Below, piece after piece: positions 37,531 through 47,293 of a DNA stretch of 64,000 nt. This stretch comes from Thiodiazotropha sp040793985. Its GTDB lineage: Bacteria; Pseudomonadota; Gammaproteobacteria; Chromatiales; Chromatiaceae. Position 1 is the first letter of the stretch. Every line of letters begins with the position of its first letter. Below the pieces are notes generated by a model, which worked only from the letters and a program-made list of their open reading frames with translations, searched no databases and was not told where the DNA came from. The stretch is from contig JBFNJI010000006.1 in the NCBI GenBank assembly GCA_040793985.1, positions 1-64,000 on the forward strand, given 5' to 3'. Both the position numbers and the translations under genes were made by a program.

Positions 37531-38179
37531 AGCACTGAAATTCAATCCTCTGGGTAATCTCCTGACTCTCTTTAACTCACTGTTAAAAATGATAATTTTT
37601 AGGCCTGTATTCAAACTTGACCAACCGATGACAATTTATTTCACTGCATCCACACTGACATTGACAGTACGCCGATCGCACTAAAAACTGACGCTTTCAG
37701 CACGAATCACGGTCAACTTGAACTAAGTTGGTGCGAAACAGGAGTCCTGTTCTTGTATAGCCCGGGTAATTGATCCAGGCCAACCTTGTATAGAGAATCC
37801 ACATGCCATGCTCTTCACTTGCTGCTGCAATCAAGAAGAAGAACAGGTAACCGATATGGTGTGCTCTCGCCCGTTCCCTCGTTCCACTGTCGCGACAAGG
37901 CTAGCCGCAAAGCTGATGATGCAGGATGCAACCGCAATTGCCCAGGTAATAAGAAAAGGAAGGAACTGGAGGCACTGATACCCGACCTGAAGGAAGAATT
38001 GGCAATACTGCAAAATTTCCAAACTTGGTATTCACTGCTAAAAAGCGTGAGCCGCACCAACGCTACCATCAACGATAACCTGTCCCCCTGCCCGAGTGAC
38101 ATGAAAGAGGCGCAATATAGGAACACAAGTTGTATTCCCGGCAGATCGATGGAGTCTTATTGCTCAGACCTGTTTTTGC

Positions 38180-38824
38180 TCAAGAAGTCCACTTTTGCCT
38201 TATCTCATCCCGATTCATTGCCAGCCACTGCAGGGCAATGATGATGCTGGTGGAGTTGGCACGCCCTGTATAGAGCTCCCTGATGGCCGCTTCGGCATCC
38301 ATCACTACGACGCGGATATCCTCTCCCTCGTGATCGAGGCCATGCACCCCTTCCGCATTGGATGCATCGACCTCGGCGCAATAGAGTGAAATACGATCCA
38401 CCGATATTCCAGGACTGACCATGAATTCACAAATGTGCTCGATGTGGCCGATCTCGCAATTAGCCTCCTCCAGAACCTCACGCCTGACCACCGATTCATC
38501 GCTCTCACCTTCAGGAGTAAAACCACCCACAGTTTCGAGAACCCAGGGAACAGGCTCTTTTCCGACAGCGCCGATCCTGAACTGCTCGACCAGTACCACC
38601 CGGTCCAGGCGGGAATCGTAGAGCAATACCGACACCGCCCTTAACTGTTCAAGTCGCTCACGTATCAAGGGTTCGCTCTTTCCGCCCAGGTAGAGGTCGT
38701 GCTGCAGCAGGTAACGGTTGACTTTAAGGAACCCCCGATATACTGGGTCTGTCGCTAGCAGTTCATACTTATGTTGCATCGACTTGCCTGCATCCGTCAT
38801 ATGAGAAATATCACCTGAGTCCAC
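38180..38824 (-). CDS. nudF: Nudix hydrolase, ADP-ribose pyrophosphatase type
   Basis: This 214-residue enzyme probably hydrolyses ADP-ribose to AMP and ribose-5-phosphate. The Nudix box is GFTPEGESDESVVRREVLEEA, matching GX5EX7REUXEE, with Ala replacing the usual Gly-rich end. The N-terminal dimerisation sheet and the LVEQFR motif are typical of the NudF group. Start may be this ATG or the ninth codon (MTDAGKS). The end of the upstream metzincin gene overlaps it by 14 bases if the first ATG is used. Confidence 0.88.
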   Translation of the reverse strand: MDSGDISHMTDAGKSMQHKYELLATDPVYRGFLKVNRYLLQHDLYLGGKSEPLIRERLEQLRAVSVLLYDSRLDRVVLVEQFRIGAVGKEPVPWVLETVGGFTPEGESDESVVRREVLEEANCEIGHIEHICEFMVSPGISVDRISLYCAEVDASNAEGVHGLDHEGEDIRVVVMDAEAAIRELYTGRANSTSIIIALQWLAMNRDEIRQKWTS

Positions 38825-39395
38825 GTGTTGTGGGTTGGCGCTTTTTCGCTGCAGCAGTCACAATGTCTATTTGCGGTGTTGTCAGCAGAGGCTTGGATCG
38901 AATAATGCCAGGTGTCATCAGGTTACTCGTAGCCGAAAGTTGTGTGCGAGGCGATGTGCTGGTGAGCTGTTCACGGGAGACGTGTTTAAGACCGAGTATA
39001 TGGCCCAATTCGTGGGCCAGAGCCAAGGGTTTATAATTCTCGCCTATTCCTCGATGGGGTTGTACGGTGAATCTACCGCCGATGGTAGCCATTCCCGCCG
39101 TTAACTTACTAGCAACTTGATACACCAAGCCCACAGTAATACGACCGGTGGGTGCGACTTTTGACTGTAAAAAGAAAAATCCCGCTTCATTGATCACAGC
39201 AGAAGTGCTTGAGCCAGGCAGCTGCAGGGATCGGCTGGATGTCTGGACTATAGCGAACCGTATTTTTGCCTGTTGCCATACCTTATTGGTTTCGTTGACT
39301 AATTTGGACAAACTGCCTTTATTCCATCCAGACTGCACTGTATCGGATTCAGTGACAATATTGATAAATACGACATTAAGGTTGACTGTTATCAT
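38811..39395 (-). CDS. small metzincin-like zinc metalloprotease
   Basis: This 194-residue protein has the zinc-binding motif HELGHILGLKH (His128, Glu129, His132, His138) followed by a Met-turn (SNLMTPG, Met160), the hallmark of metzincins such as matrixins. The 127-residue N-terminal part fits a compact catalytic domain. The ATG at 39395 is preceded by AAAAGGA; an upstream in-frame start is possible but unsupported. There is no recognisable signal peptide, prodomain or sorting tail, unusual for this family. Substrate and location are unknown. The surrounding DNA appears more AT-rich than the flanks. Confidence 0.75.
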   Translation of the reverse strand: MITVNLNVVFINIVTESDTVQSGWNKGSLSKLVNETNKVWQQAKIRFAIVQTSSRSLQLPGSSTSAVINEAGFFFLQSKVAPTGRITVGLVYQVASKLTAGMATIGGRFTVQPHRGIGENYKPLALAHELGHILGLKHVSREQLTSTSPRTQLSATSNLMTPGIIRSKPLLTTPQIDIVTAAAKKRQPTTRGLR

Positions 39396-39515
39396 GTCGA
39401 GATCCTTTTTTTTCTCACCCTGCCTGACATCTTTAGGGCATACCAATTCATAAAACACCAAGTCGAGATTCCTAAAAAAATAGCAGCTACATGAGTCAGT
39501 CCGCAAGACTAAGAA

Positions 39516-39932
39516 TCATAGAGCAGCTGCCACGTGCAGAAAACCATACAGAATAAGCATTCAATTTTAGTCAACTTGATGACGTCTGTACCATCATTGG
39601 TATGGTCGATCAGTGTTCGGTCAGCTCCATCACTACAAAGATCCCAACTAGCGCAACGCACTTGAGCTTGGTGCGATGAATGACAAAATGCCCAAAGGCA
39701 TCCATGTTGATCCGACGTTTTTGCAAACAACCTGGATTGACTGTCATATAGTCAGGCATTTTGGTTGTTTCTCGAGATAGCTGCCGAGAAGCGCAAGCAC
39801 AGTGACGCTCCATAACCAGTGCTCCCAATCGGCATGGATCAGGCGGCCACTCAACAGCCGCCAGTAATTAGCCGTCTTGACAGATGGTGACTCAGCGTAA
39901 AATAGCCCATTGCGTTGGGGGACAGCCCGCAT
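39516..39932 (-). pseudogene. rhombosortase-like gene remnant
   Basis: The N-terminal fragment (39744-39932, 62 codons) reads YWRLLSGRLIHADWEHWLW and continues to LLGSYLE, closely resembling the WRLLTGH(L/F)VH...NW.H..LN pattern of rhombosortases (RrtA), rhomboid proteases that process GlyGly-CTERM proteins. The frame then shifts and stops. Further down, in another frame, LILYGFLHVAAAL (39516-39560) resembles the catalytic GLSGVLHG segment with the serine replaced by tyrosine. A full protein should be ~180-200 residues and in one frame. It lies directly downstream of a GlyGly-CTERM gene. The N-terminal match is good; the active-site match is tentative. Confidence 0.5.
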
Positions 39933-39992
39933 GATTATGGCAATCAGTTACGTACCCGCCGTCAATAGGGAAACTTAATCCTGCGACTCCTG

Positions 39993-40020
39993 CAACGGCC
40001 AGGCCTAAACCTGGCCGTTG
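39993..40020 (-). terminator. perfect 11-bp hairpin downstream of the GlyGly-CTERM gene
   Basis: CAACGGCCAGG and CCTGGCCGTTG pair perfectly around six bases, 13 bases after the stop codon. There is no T-tract, so it may protect the transcript 3' end or pause transcription. Confidence 0.5.
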
Positions 40021-40032
40021 ACTGCTAGGTTG

Positions 40033-42075
40033 CTATGAAGGCTTACGACGATGTTGGTTGGCCTTCCACAAGGGAAGCAGCAGTAACAGCAACCATGGCC
40101 CCAAAGCACCGCCGCCACTCTTTCCGGATGAGGGATAGGCGCGAGATTGACTGTACATAGACTGCTGCCTGTCCACTCTGTTATCGACAACGGGAGTGTT
40201 ACTTCGTTGTTGTCTGGCTGCCTGCTCACTAGCGACCCTCGCGCTATTCAGGCGATCGATCCCATAGTTCAGGAACTGCTCCTCCCGCAATACAACCATT
40301 GAGGTATAGTCAGTTACCAGGCCATATTCCTTGGCTATATCGATTATTGCCTGGCGGCTGTCGGCATCTTCACCGAGGTAGTCGATCTGATTCTGCAGGT
40401 CTTCGATGGTTGCAAAGGCCCAGAGCCGCTCTATCTCCGGATTACGCGTACTTTGTCCGGGAAATTCAAAGCTGCTGGAGTACTCGACAGGTTGACCTGA
40501 GACCTTGCCGCTAATGACCACATCCGCGTTTCCCCCACCCCAGTAGTGCCCGAACAGGATCAATTGCTGGCCCCTGTACAGGGTACCGATTCGCGCTGGG
40601 GTCAGATCCTTTACCTTCACTCCGCGTATCTTAACGTCAATTGCGTGCAGTGCTTCATGGGTGAGTTTATCCGTTGCCAGCAGTAGCTGACCGACTATGT
40701 CATCGCTGTTTGAGACACTTATGGAGAATCCATTGGAGATCTTGGTCATCCCATCAAGGAGCGGTCTGTTCGCACTGTTACCCATGACGAAGGTGTACAG
40801 CCTGACATCATAGCGTTCAAGCAGCTTGAGAAACTTCTTCTTTTCCGTAACGCCAACATTGGCAACTCCGTCAGTAACCAGAATTATGGCACTGGAACGG
40901 TCGGAGTCGAGGCCCTTGATCCCGCATTCCAGTCCGGCATAGAGGTTGGTGCTTCCAGCGGGATGACTCTTCTCGAGCCTGTCGATAACCCGTCGAGCGT
41001 TTGCAGCGGTTGCCTGCAGGTAACCGTTGGTGAATTCCGTAGCGAAATTATTAAACAACACGACTTTGAATCGATCTCTGTCAGGAAGGTTTGCCAGCCC
41101 CTTGCGCACACCTTCGACCAGACTTTGATATTTGCCTTTCATTGATCCGGAGAGATCCAACACAAAGACCCAGTCGCGTCCCTCGTTGATGGAGGCCAGG
41201 TCATCACCCGGTGTTACCGTAAGCATAAAGGTTCCACGGTCATTGCCAGGTTCTTTATGGGTAAGCATATCGACACTGCCGGGCAGTCCCTGTTGGTGAC
41301 GCCAATAGACCACAATATCCTTGTCCAGTTTCTGAATGATCGCGGGTGTGGTTTGCGCTTGGCCCTCTTCCTCACCAACCCGGCCATTCTGAATGCCAAC
41401 CGCCCACTCTTGAGGAGAAATGGAACCTGCAGAAACCTGTGGATACTGAGGTAACCGCATGGCGTCTATGGGGTAGGATGATCGCAACTTAAGATTGAAA
41501 CTGAAGGCCTCAGTCACTATATCGTTATAACGCCAGAAGGCGAGTTTATGTTCATCCACGCCGCCCTCTTCCAGAGGATAGACGTAACGACCAATGCCGC
41601 TGTCCACATGCGTGGGCTGAATATAGACAAGACGAATTCTGACATCCTGCTGTGGCTTGACCGGGTAAACGTGACTGTCAAATGTACGGTAACTGTCCTG
41701 TTCGGTGAGCGCAGCCTCCCTGCCTTGATCGCGCTCCTGCTGATAGACCTCTCTCGCCTTTTGTTTTTCCAGTACCTCACCGGTAACCGGCTTACCATCA
41801 ATCCAATAGGTAAACTCGGCTACTGAAGATTTTTCCGGTACAGGAAAGGAGTATATGGCTTCGAGCTCAATATCGTTCGGGTTGAAAAAAGCCTGCTCGA
41901 CAGAGGTAACCGCGTAACCATCCTCGACAGTGACCTCAACCTGGTGCTGTCTGATTTCCAGTTGCGGCAGGTTTGCGGATTTTGGCGTCATCAGTCCCGC
42001 CGCCACTGCCCCCTGACCAGCTAGCAGTGAAATACCCAGGACCAGGAGTTTAAATCGATTCATTAGGGTGTTCAT
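40033..42075 (-). CDS. VIT and von Willebrand A domain protein with GlyGly-CTERM tail
   Basis: This 680-residue exported protein has a signal peptide ending AVAAG (about residue 26), a VIT domain (about 35-170; NPNDIELEAIYSFPVPEKSS), and a vWA domain (about 300-470) with the MIDAS motif DLSGSMKGK. The C-terminus has the three-part GlyGly-CTERM signal: SGKSGGGALG, the hydrophobic stretch PWLLLLLLPLW, and basic KANQHRRKPS. Such tails are cut by rhombosortase and can direct proteins to the type II secretion pathway. The domain layout resembles the marine proteobacterial sortase-target family but with a different sorting tail. The probable processing protease gene next door is broken. Confidence 0.88.
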   Translation of the reverse strand: MNTLMNRFKLLVLGISLLAGQGAVAAGLMTPKSANLPQLEIRQHQVEVTVEDGYAVTSVEQAFFNPNDIELEAIYSFPVPEKSSVAEFTYWIDGKPVTGEVLEKQKAREVYQQERDQGREAALTEQDSYRTFDSHVYPVKPQQDVRIRLVYIQPTHVDSGIGRYVYPLEEGGVDEHKLAFWRYNDIVTEAFSFNLKLRSSYPIDAMRLPQYPQVSAGSISPQEWAVGIQNGRVGEEEGQAQTTPAIIQKLDKDIVVYWRHQQGLPGSVDMLTHKEPGNDRGTFMLTVTPGDDLASINEGRDWVFVLDLSGSMKGKYQSLVEGVRKGLANLPDRDRFKVVLFNNFATEFTNGYLQATAANARRVIDRLEKSHPAGSTNLYAGLECGIKGLDSDRSSAIILVTDGVANVGVTEKKKFLKLLERYDVRLYTFVMGNSANRPLLDGMTKISNGFSISVSNSDDIVGQLLLATDKLTHEALHAIDVKIRGVKVKDLTPARIGTLYRGQQLILFGHYWGGGNADVVISGKVSGQPVEYSSSFEFPGQSTRNPEIERLWAFATIEDLQNQIDYLGEDADSRQAIIDIAKEYGLVTDYTSMVVLREEQFLNYGIDRLNSARVASEQAARQQRSNTPVVDNRVDRQQSMYSQSRAYPSSGKSGGGALGPWLLLLLLPLWKANQHRRKPS

Positions 42076-42757
42076 GATAAAGCTCCATATTTTGAGTCTT
42101 TTGTTCTCCTTGAGGGAGATGGGACAACAATAGTCACAAGACTTATTTATTTAAACTAATTACAAAAAAGCCCTATCAATGTGCCCTCTGGGTATCTTAT
42201 TTTTATACCACTCGGGTGGCGTATCATGGATTTACTTACAGAATTGTGCGGAGTCTTAAATCCAGAATTTCCGGAAAAGCGGGACGAACTACCACCACAT
42301 CGATTTGGAAATGACCGATCAGCCCTGATACCGGCAGCGCTATGAACAGCCTCAGTGCGAATGTGCGGATATTAAAAACGGCTTGGAAATGTTTGCCGAT
42401 AGATGATCAGACGAGATCCAAGCAGGAAACAAAACAGTCATACGCAGTCTGCCTGTCCCCACGGCTTGGGAATTGAAATCTTTTACGGATTTAAACGCCC
42501 ATTTTTAACTTTCTGAAAACATGTGGTGCATTTGTTTTGGCTCTACTTGCTGAAGAAACACAAAGCTAGGGATGAACAGCTAATCGGCAAACACACCTGT
42601 TGGCTTAACCATTGAGCCTACTACCCTGCGTCCTATAGTTTAGAGGTTGGCGGACAGTGAAAAGGATCATATGATTGATGGTTATCATTGCCCAATTGGG
42701 AGGAATGGTTAATATATGAAAATGAGTTATTAGTATTGTTATTTTATCCTGACCATT
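42076..42757. other. 682-bp intergenic region between divergent genes
   Basis: Upstream of both the vWA-protein gene and the diguanylate cyclase. No ORF over ~60 codons that looks real, no repeat and no recognised RNA motif was found. A GGAGG at 42700-42704 precedes only a seven-codon frame. Confidence 0.6.
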
Positions 42758-44767
42758 ATGGTTGGTCTAAAATCCCATTTCGTGAAGTCATTTTTGATGG
42801 CTTCACTCACCATGTCAACGCTGTTGATATTGATCGTTGGCGGATATTTCTATGCCAATTTCCTGAACGAGCTGCAGATCATCTCTGTACGTGAAAGCAA
42901 CCAGGCATTGCTGGGTGCGAAACTGATTGAGCGCAGACTCGATAATATAGCCAAAGATGTCTTGCAGCTGGCTAATTCCGTCAGCCTCAAAAGGTATGGA
43001 AAAGAAAGCGGACAGACAGCCTTAGACGATCTTGGCCATGAATTCCGTAACACATCCTGTCTCAAGGGAATCTATGATCAAGTTCGTTATATAGATGGCA
43101 ACGGCAACGAACGTGTTCGCGTCAACTACCGAGAAGGCGAATGCAGGTTGGTTGCCGAAAAGGATCTGCAGAACAAAAAGTCCCGTTACTACTTCAACGA
43201 CACCTATAAGTTGAGCCAGGGGGAAATCTTCGTCTCGCCCCTGGATCTAAATATTGAACACGGGGTAGTTGAACGCCCATTAAAACCAGTGATTCGTGTT
43301 GGAACACCTGTATTCAATAGTGCAGGGGGGAGAATCGGGGTCGTTTTGGTCAACTACTTTGGAAAAGATTTGATCAGCGATCTTACCGATGCGATGTCAG
43401 GATCGGATGGAGTTCCCATGTTGCTAAATCGAGATGGTTATTGGTTATTGGGAGCTCATAGCGAGGATGAATGGGGATTCATGTTTAAACAGCATGAGAA
43501 GAAAATTGAAAACAGACATCCGGGTTCCTGGCAAATGATAGCCAATAAAGAGGTGGGGCAGGTTTCAACGGCATCCGGGATATTCACCTGGAGGACTATC
43601 TATCCGCTATCTGTTACTTCGATTTCAAGTACAGGCTCAACAGATGCATCGGGTAAAAGCGATGCCTATGTTAACAGGAGTGACTACTTCTGGAAGGTTG
43701 TTACACACATTCCGCAGGAGCAGATTGCGGAGTTGCGGTACAGACGCATAAGAATGGCGTTGATATTGCTGTCATTACTTATACTTTCCTCCTTTCTCGC
43801 CGCATATTTCATCGCGCTCTCCAGAGAAAGAGAGTCTATCTCGATGAACGCACTGAGAGAGAGCGAGCGCCGGCAAAGGGCAATTACGGCAAAACTCGCT
43901 GAAGGTCTAATGGTTCTGGACAAGGAAGGCAGGTTGATCACCATGAACCCTGAAGCGGAGCGTCTTCTTGGCTGGTCTTATGACATGCTGTCAGGGCAAA
44001 GAATTCATGACCGGATACACCAGGAGGCAAGTGGCAAAAAAGAGCACGACTGCCCTATACTGAATGTCCTGAAAGAGGAGCGAATCTACCATATCGAGGA
44101 AGACCTTTTTTCCCGTGCGGACGGATCGATACTGCCCGTCGCCTATACAGCCAGTCCATATATCGTGGACGATGAAGTCAAAGGCATCATAGTGGTATTT
44201 GAAGATATTTCGGAACGTAAGAAGCTGAAGGAAGAGCTATTGCACCAGGCTACGCATGACGCATTGACAGGTTTACTCAACCGACGAGAAATCGAAAACC
44301 GTTTAGACTACACATTTAGCCAGGCCAAGCGATACGGACGCGACATATCAGTGTGTATAGTGGACATTGATCACTTTAAGGAGATCAACGATGCTTTTGG
44401 CCATAGGGCAGGTGACGAGGCACTAAAGAAGTTAAGCCAAGTGCTTAATCAGAAAACACGCAGCTCCGATCTGGCTGGTCGTTATGGCGGCGAAGAGTTT
44501 GTGGTCATATTGACCGAGACAGGACATATTGGCGCAATGCAATGGGCAGAACAGTTACGTTCAGCAATTGAATCCGTGTCGATTGACAGCAACTCCTCGA
44601 GAGCCATCAAGATGACCGTGAGCATAGGTGTCGCTGAGATAACTGATGAAATCATCACTCCTGATCAATTGGTAGACAGCGCAGACCATGCCCTCTACCT
44701 TGCCAAGGGAGCAGGACGAAATAGGGTTGTTGGCGATAGCAGGCAGCTTACTGCTGAAGACCAATAA
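42758..44767 (+). CDS. membrane diguanylate cyclase (sensor, PAS, GGDEF)
   Basis: This 669-residue enzyme makes c-di-GMP from GTP. A helix at about 12-33 and another near 325-350 (MALILLSLLILSSFLAAYFIAL) bracket a ~290-residue periplasmic dCache-like sensor. A PAS domain follows (about 370-485). The GGDEF domain (about 495-660) has an active GGEEF site in AGRYGGEEFVVIL and the inhibitory RxxD site (RSSD) five residues before it, so it should be active and product-inhibited. The start codon lacks a good ribosome-binding site. It could feed the c-di-GMP pool read by LapD, without direct evidence. Confidence 0.92.
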   Translation: MVGLKSHFVKSFLMASLTMSTLLILIVGGYFYANFLNELQIISVRESNQALLGAKLIERRLDNIAKDVLQLANSVSLKRYGKESGQTALDDLGHEFRNTSCLKGIYDQVRYIDGNGNERVRVNYREGECRLVAEKDLQNKKSRYYFNDTYKLSQGEIFVSPLDLNIEHGVVERPLKPVIRVGTPVFNSAGGRIGVVLVNYFGKDLISDLTDAMSGSDGVPMLLNRDGYWLLGAHSEDEWGFMFKQHEKKIENRHPGSWQMIANKEVGQVSTASGIFTWRTIYPLSVTSISSTGSTDASGKSDAYVNRSDYFWKVVTHIPQEQIAELRYRRIRMALILLSLLILSSFLAAYFIALSRERESISMNALRESERRQRAITAKLAEGLMVLDKEGRLITMNPEAERLLGWSYDMLSGQRIHDRIHQEASGKKEHDCPILNVLKEERIYHIEEDLFSRADGSILPVAYTASPYIVDDEVKGIIVVFEDISERKKLKEELLHQATHDALTGLLNRREIENRLDYTFSQAKRYGRDISVCIVDIDHFKEINDAFGHRAGDEALKKLSQVLNQKTRSSDLAGRYGGEEFVVILTETGHIGAMQWAEQLRSAIESVSIDSNSSRAIKMTVSIGVAEITDEIITPDQLVDSADHALYLAKGAGRNRVVGDSRQLTAEDQ

Positions 44768-44828
44768 TAATTTCACTTTGTATTCGAATGTAGCCTGACG
44801 GAGCGATTTCAATCAGACATCTGTCTGA

Positions 44829-46277
44829 CTAATGCACCGTGCATACCATACAGGGATCGAATGACCTCACGATATGCTGCACTGATACCGGATCCATCTC
44901 GCCCGGCCTAAGCGACGCGTCAACCAATGCAAGTTCAAGGGCACCAGGCTGTCCGGCTGCATCACGGGGGGAGAAATTCCAGGTGGTGGGGGCGACAATC
45001 TGGTAGTTCAGAATACGCCCGTTCTTAAGCTTGATCCAATGCCCCAGGCTGCCGCGGGCCGCCTCCACCAGTCCGAATCCCTGGGCCTCCTTGGGGAAGG
45101 GTTTATGTTCACATACTGCCTCACCTGGTTTGAGTTCTCTGGCCCAGGTCTCCATCAGTATTACCACCCGGGCAATCTCCAACAGACGGGCGACGACCCG
45201 GTTGCGTACATTGCCGCCGCTCTCGGCAACCAGTGCTCGGATCAACGGCTGTCCATCCACCTGTTGCCGCGCCAATGCTCCCACCTCAACTACCTGTCCC
45301 TCCAGTCTTGGTGCCTTGCACCAACTATAAGCATCAATCACATCCGCATCGGGCAGTGTGATGCCGTCGAAGGGATGCCTGGGTTGTTTCTGATGCACCA
45401 TCCAGCTATGGCTGACATCCTCTGTGATTAGCGCCGTATCCAAGGGTTGGTCGCTTCCATCCCAGAGGCCTTGACGGAATATCGGTTCACCCTGTTGCCG
45501 GTAGACACCGTAGCTCATAAAGCGATCGTTGCCGCGTCCCAGCAGGTGCAGGTCTAAACTGCCAGCCGCTTCGAGGAAACGTCTGAAGTCGCTGCTATTT
45601 GGCTCACGGGTATCGATCCACGTCTCGAGGTCTGCAATCGAATCGAGGTTCGCGATACGTTCCAGGGTATCGCCAAAGAGCGTGGTTTCGAGAAATCGTC
45701 TAAAGCCAAACAGGATAGCCTGCAAGCGCGCCCGCTCCTGCATTTCAATGGCCCGGGTAGTGCCCCCCGGCTGGATGGCGAGACTGTGTGGCCATTTACC
45801 CGCCATCATCCCCATCAGGTGCATGAACTGGGCCCTGGCCGGCAGCACCTCGCTGACGGCGCTGCCGGTCTGCGCCCTGAATCTCGACTCGATCATGGAA
45901 TACCAGGGTTCATCGCGATAGGTTTCACGGGCAAAATCGGGCATGAAAAAGAGGTAGAAGTGGGTCAGATGGTCGGCCAGGTTTTCATTCGCCAGGATCA
46001 GGTTGATTGCCAGTTCACCATTGGGTGGAGGCGTCACCCCCTGCAGGTCCGCCAGGGCCCGGGCCGATGCCACCGACTGGGAGACCGAGCAGATGCCGCA
46101 GATCCTCGGCGTATAGACCAGGGCATCCCCCGGCTCCTTGCCCTGGAGCATCTGCTCGAAGCCGCGATAGAGAGACGATGAAACCCGGGCCGACCTGACC
46201 CTGTCGTCCTCGATCTCCAGCTCCACCTCCAGATCCCCCTCCACCCGGTTGAAGGGACCGACAATGCGACGACTCAC
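44829..46277 (-). CDS. hoxC: regulatory (H2-sensing) [NiFe] hydrogenase large subunit
   Basis: This 482-residue subunit holds the NiFe(CN)2CO site of the cytoplasmic H2 sensor HoxBC (HupUV, group 2b). The first ligand pair is RICGICSVSQS, with glutamine where catalytic enzymes have histidine, typical of sensors. The second is DPCMVCTVH at the extreme C-terminus. The protein ends on that histidine, so there is no cleavable C-terminal peptide and no protease maturation, the diagnostic feature of regulatory hydrogenases. It overlaps hoxB by 4 bases and ends the array. Confidence 0.95.
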   Translation of the reverse strand: MSRRIVGPFNRVEGDLEVELEIEDDRVRSARVSSSLYRGFEQMLQGKEPGDALVYTPRICGICSVSQSVASARALADLQGVTPPPNGELAINLILANENLADHLTHFYLFFMPDFARETYRDEPWYSMIESRFRAQTGSAVSEVLPARAQFMHLMGMMAGKWPHSLAIQPGGTTRAIEMQERARLQAILFGFRRFLETTLFGDTLERIANLDSIADLETWIDTREPNSSDFRRFLEAAGSLDLHLLGRGNDRFMSYGVYRQQGEPIFRQGLWDGSDQPLDTALITEDVSHSWMVHQKQPRHPFDGITLPDADVIDAYSWCKAPRLEGQVVEVGALARQQVDGQPLIRALVAESGGNVRNRVVARLLEIARVVILMETWARELKPGEAVCEHKPFPKEAQGFGLVEAARGSLGHWIKLKNGRILNYQIVAPTTWNFSPRDAAGQPGALELALVDASLRPGEMDPVSVQHIVRSFDPCMVCTVH

Positions 46278-47293
46278 GACTTGCCACCCGAACGTCGTCT
46301 TGGCGGCACCCGGATATGATCCGCCACCGCATTCTGTTTAAGACGATGAGGGGTCGCCGCCTTGGAGAGGGACGCCAGGGCGACAAACCAGGCCTTGGGC
46401 ATATCCGTGGGCAGGCCTACCGGAATACCGGCGATTTTCGGTGTTTCGGTAAAGGGGTGCCCCGGTTCCTCGAAACCCGGCGCGGTACAGTTGATGCAGG
46501 CATAGCCACCGCGCAGACAGGAGCCCTCCCCGTTCCAGAGCCGGGTGTTGCAGTCGGCATGGGCCTGGGTACCGAGACAGCCCATATGTTCCATCATGCA
46601 ACCCAGATCCGATGGCTTTTCCGCACTCGCTTTGTATTCATAGAATTCATTGCGTGGACAGCCATGATGAACCAGATGGTCGGCGTAGCTGCGAGGGCGG
46701 CCCCATTCGTCGAGATACTCTTTTCGCAACTCTCCGGCAGCAAGCTGCAGTAACGTCTCGGTCACCCAGTTGGGGTGAACCGGACAGCCGGCGATATTGA
46801 TTACAGGCAGGCCATGCTTGTCTGAAAACTCACCACCCAACAACCCTCCATCCGCCCTCTCGTCATACTGCAGACCGCAGGATTCGCTGGGATTGCCCCC
46901 CGCAGCCGTAATACCGCCATAGGCTGCGCAACTCCCGATAGCGACCACATGCCCCGCCACCGCCGCAAGCCGTTCTATCCACTTCATCATTGGCTCGCCA
47001 GTGCCTGCCAGGCGGTGAAACAGGCCACTACCGTTTGGCCCCCGTACCACGGAACCCTCGAGACAAAGCAGATCGAGGCGCAGTTCGCCTTGAATGATGC
47101 GTTCGAGCAGTGCGATAAATTCCGTTCCAGATGCCTCGCTGATTGTGGGGTGCCACAGGATATGGATGCCGGCACCCTCAAGCAGGGTGAAGAGATCGGG
47201 GCCCTCGGCACAAAGCGATGAGAGCGTGCAGCCGCCGCACCCCCCCGATTGCAGCCAGAGCAGATTAAGCGGTTGACGATTCGGGTCACGCAT
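46274..47293 (-). CDS. hoxB: regulatory [NiFe] hydrogenase small subunit
   Basis: This 339-residue iron-sulfur subunit of the H2 sensor has the proximal-cluster motif LQSGGCGGCTLS and further cluster cysteines (IGSCAAYGG, NIAGCPVHPNW, HGCPRNEFYEY, CMMEHMGCLG, CINCTAPGFEEPGHPF). There is no Tat signal peptide, in contrast to membrane uptake enzymes, so it stays in the cytosol. It overlaps hoxJ by 8 bases and hoxC by 4. Electrons from H2 signal through the complex to the kinase HoxJ. Confidence 0.95.
   Translation of the reverse strand: MRDPNRQPLNLLWLQSGGCGGCTLSSLCAEGPDLFTLLEGAGIHILWHPTISEASGTEFIALLERIIQGELRLDLLCLEGSVVRGPNGSGLFHRLAGTGEPMMKWIERLAAVAGHVVAIGSCAAYGGITAAGGNPSESCGLQYDERADGGLLGGEFSDKHGLPVINIAGCPVHPNWVTETLLQLAAGELRKEYLDEWGRPRSYADHLVHHGCPRNEFYEYKASAEKPSDLGCMMEHMGCLGTQAHADCNTRLWNGEGSCLRGGYACINCTAPGFEEPGHPFTETPKIAGIPVGLPTDMPKAWFVALASLSKAATPHRLKQNAVADHIRVPPRRRSGGKS

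Larger units (their letters stand above)
37323..38179. other. 857-bp intergenic region upstream of nrtA
   Basis: It holds the nrtA leader with a T9 tract, a sigma-54 promoter (37515-37530), and AT-rich upstream DNA. At 37808-38150 two short plus-strand frames in different phases (a 56-codon frame from 37808, and a helix-rich frame around LEALIPDLKEELAIL) might be remnants of one broken gene, but no family is recognisable. Confidence 0.5.

Noticed and set aside
37786..38241. 151-codon plus-strand frame
   Set aside because: It runs into the nudF gene on the opposite strand and shows no domain. Parts of it may be a gene remnant, reported separately at low interest.
42540..42660. c-di-GMP (GEMM) riboswitch before the diguanylate cyclase
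   Set aside because: Fragments such as CACAAAGCTAGGG and GGCAAACA recall the motif, but they are in the wrong order and the required P1 pairing and tetraloop receptor were not found.
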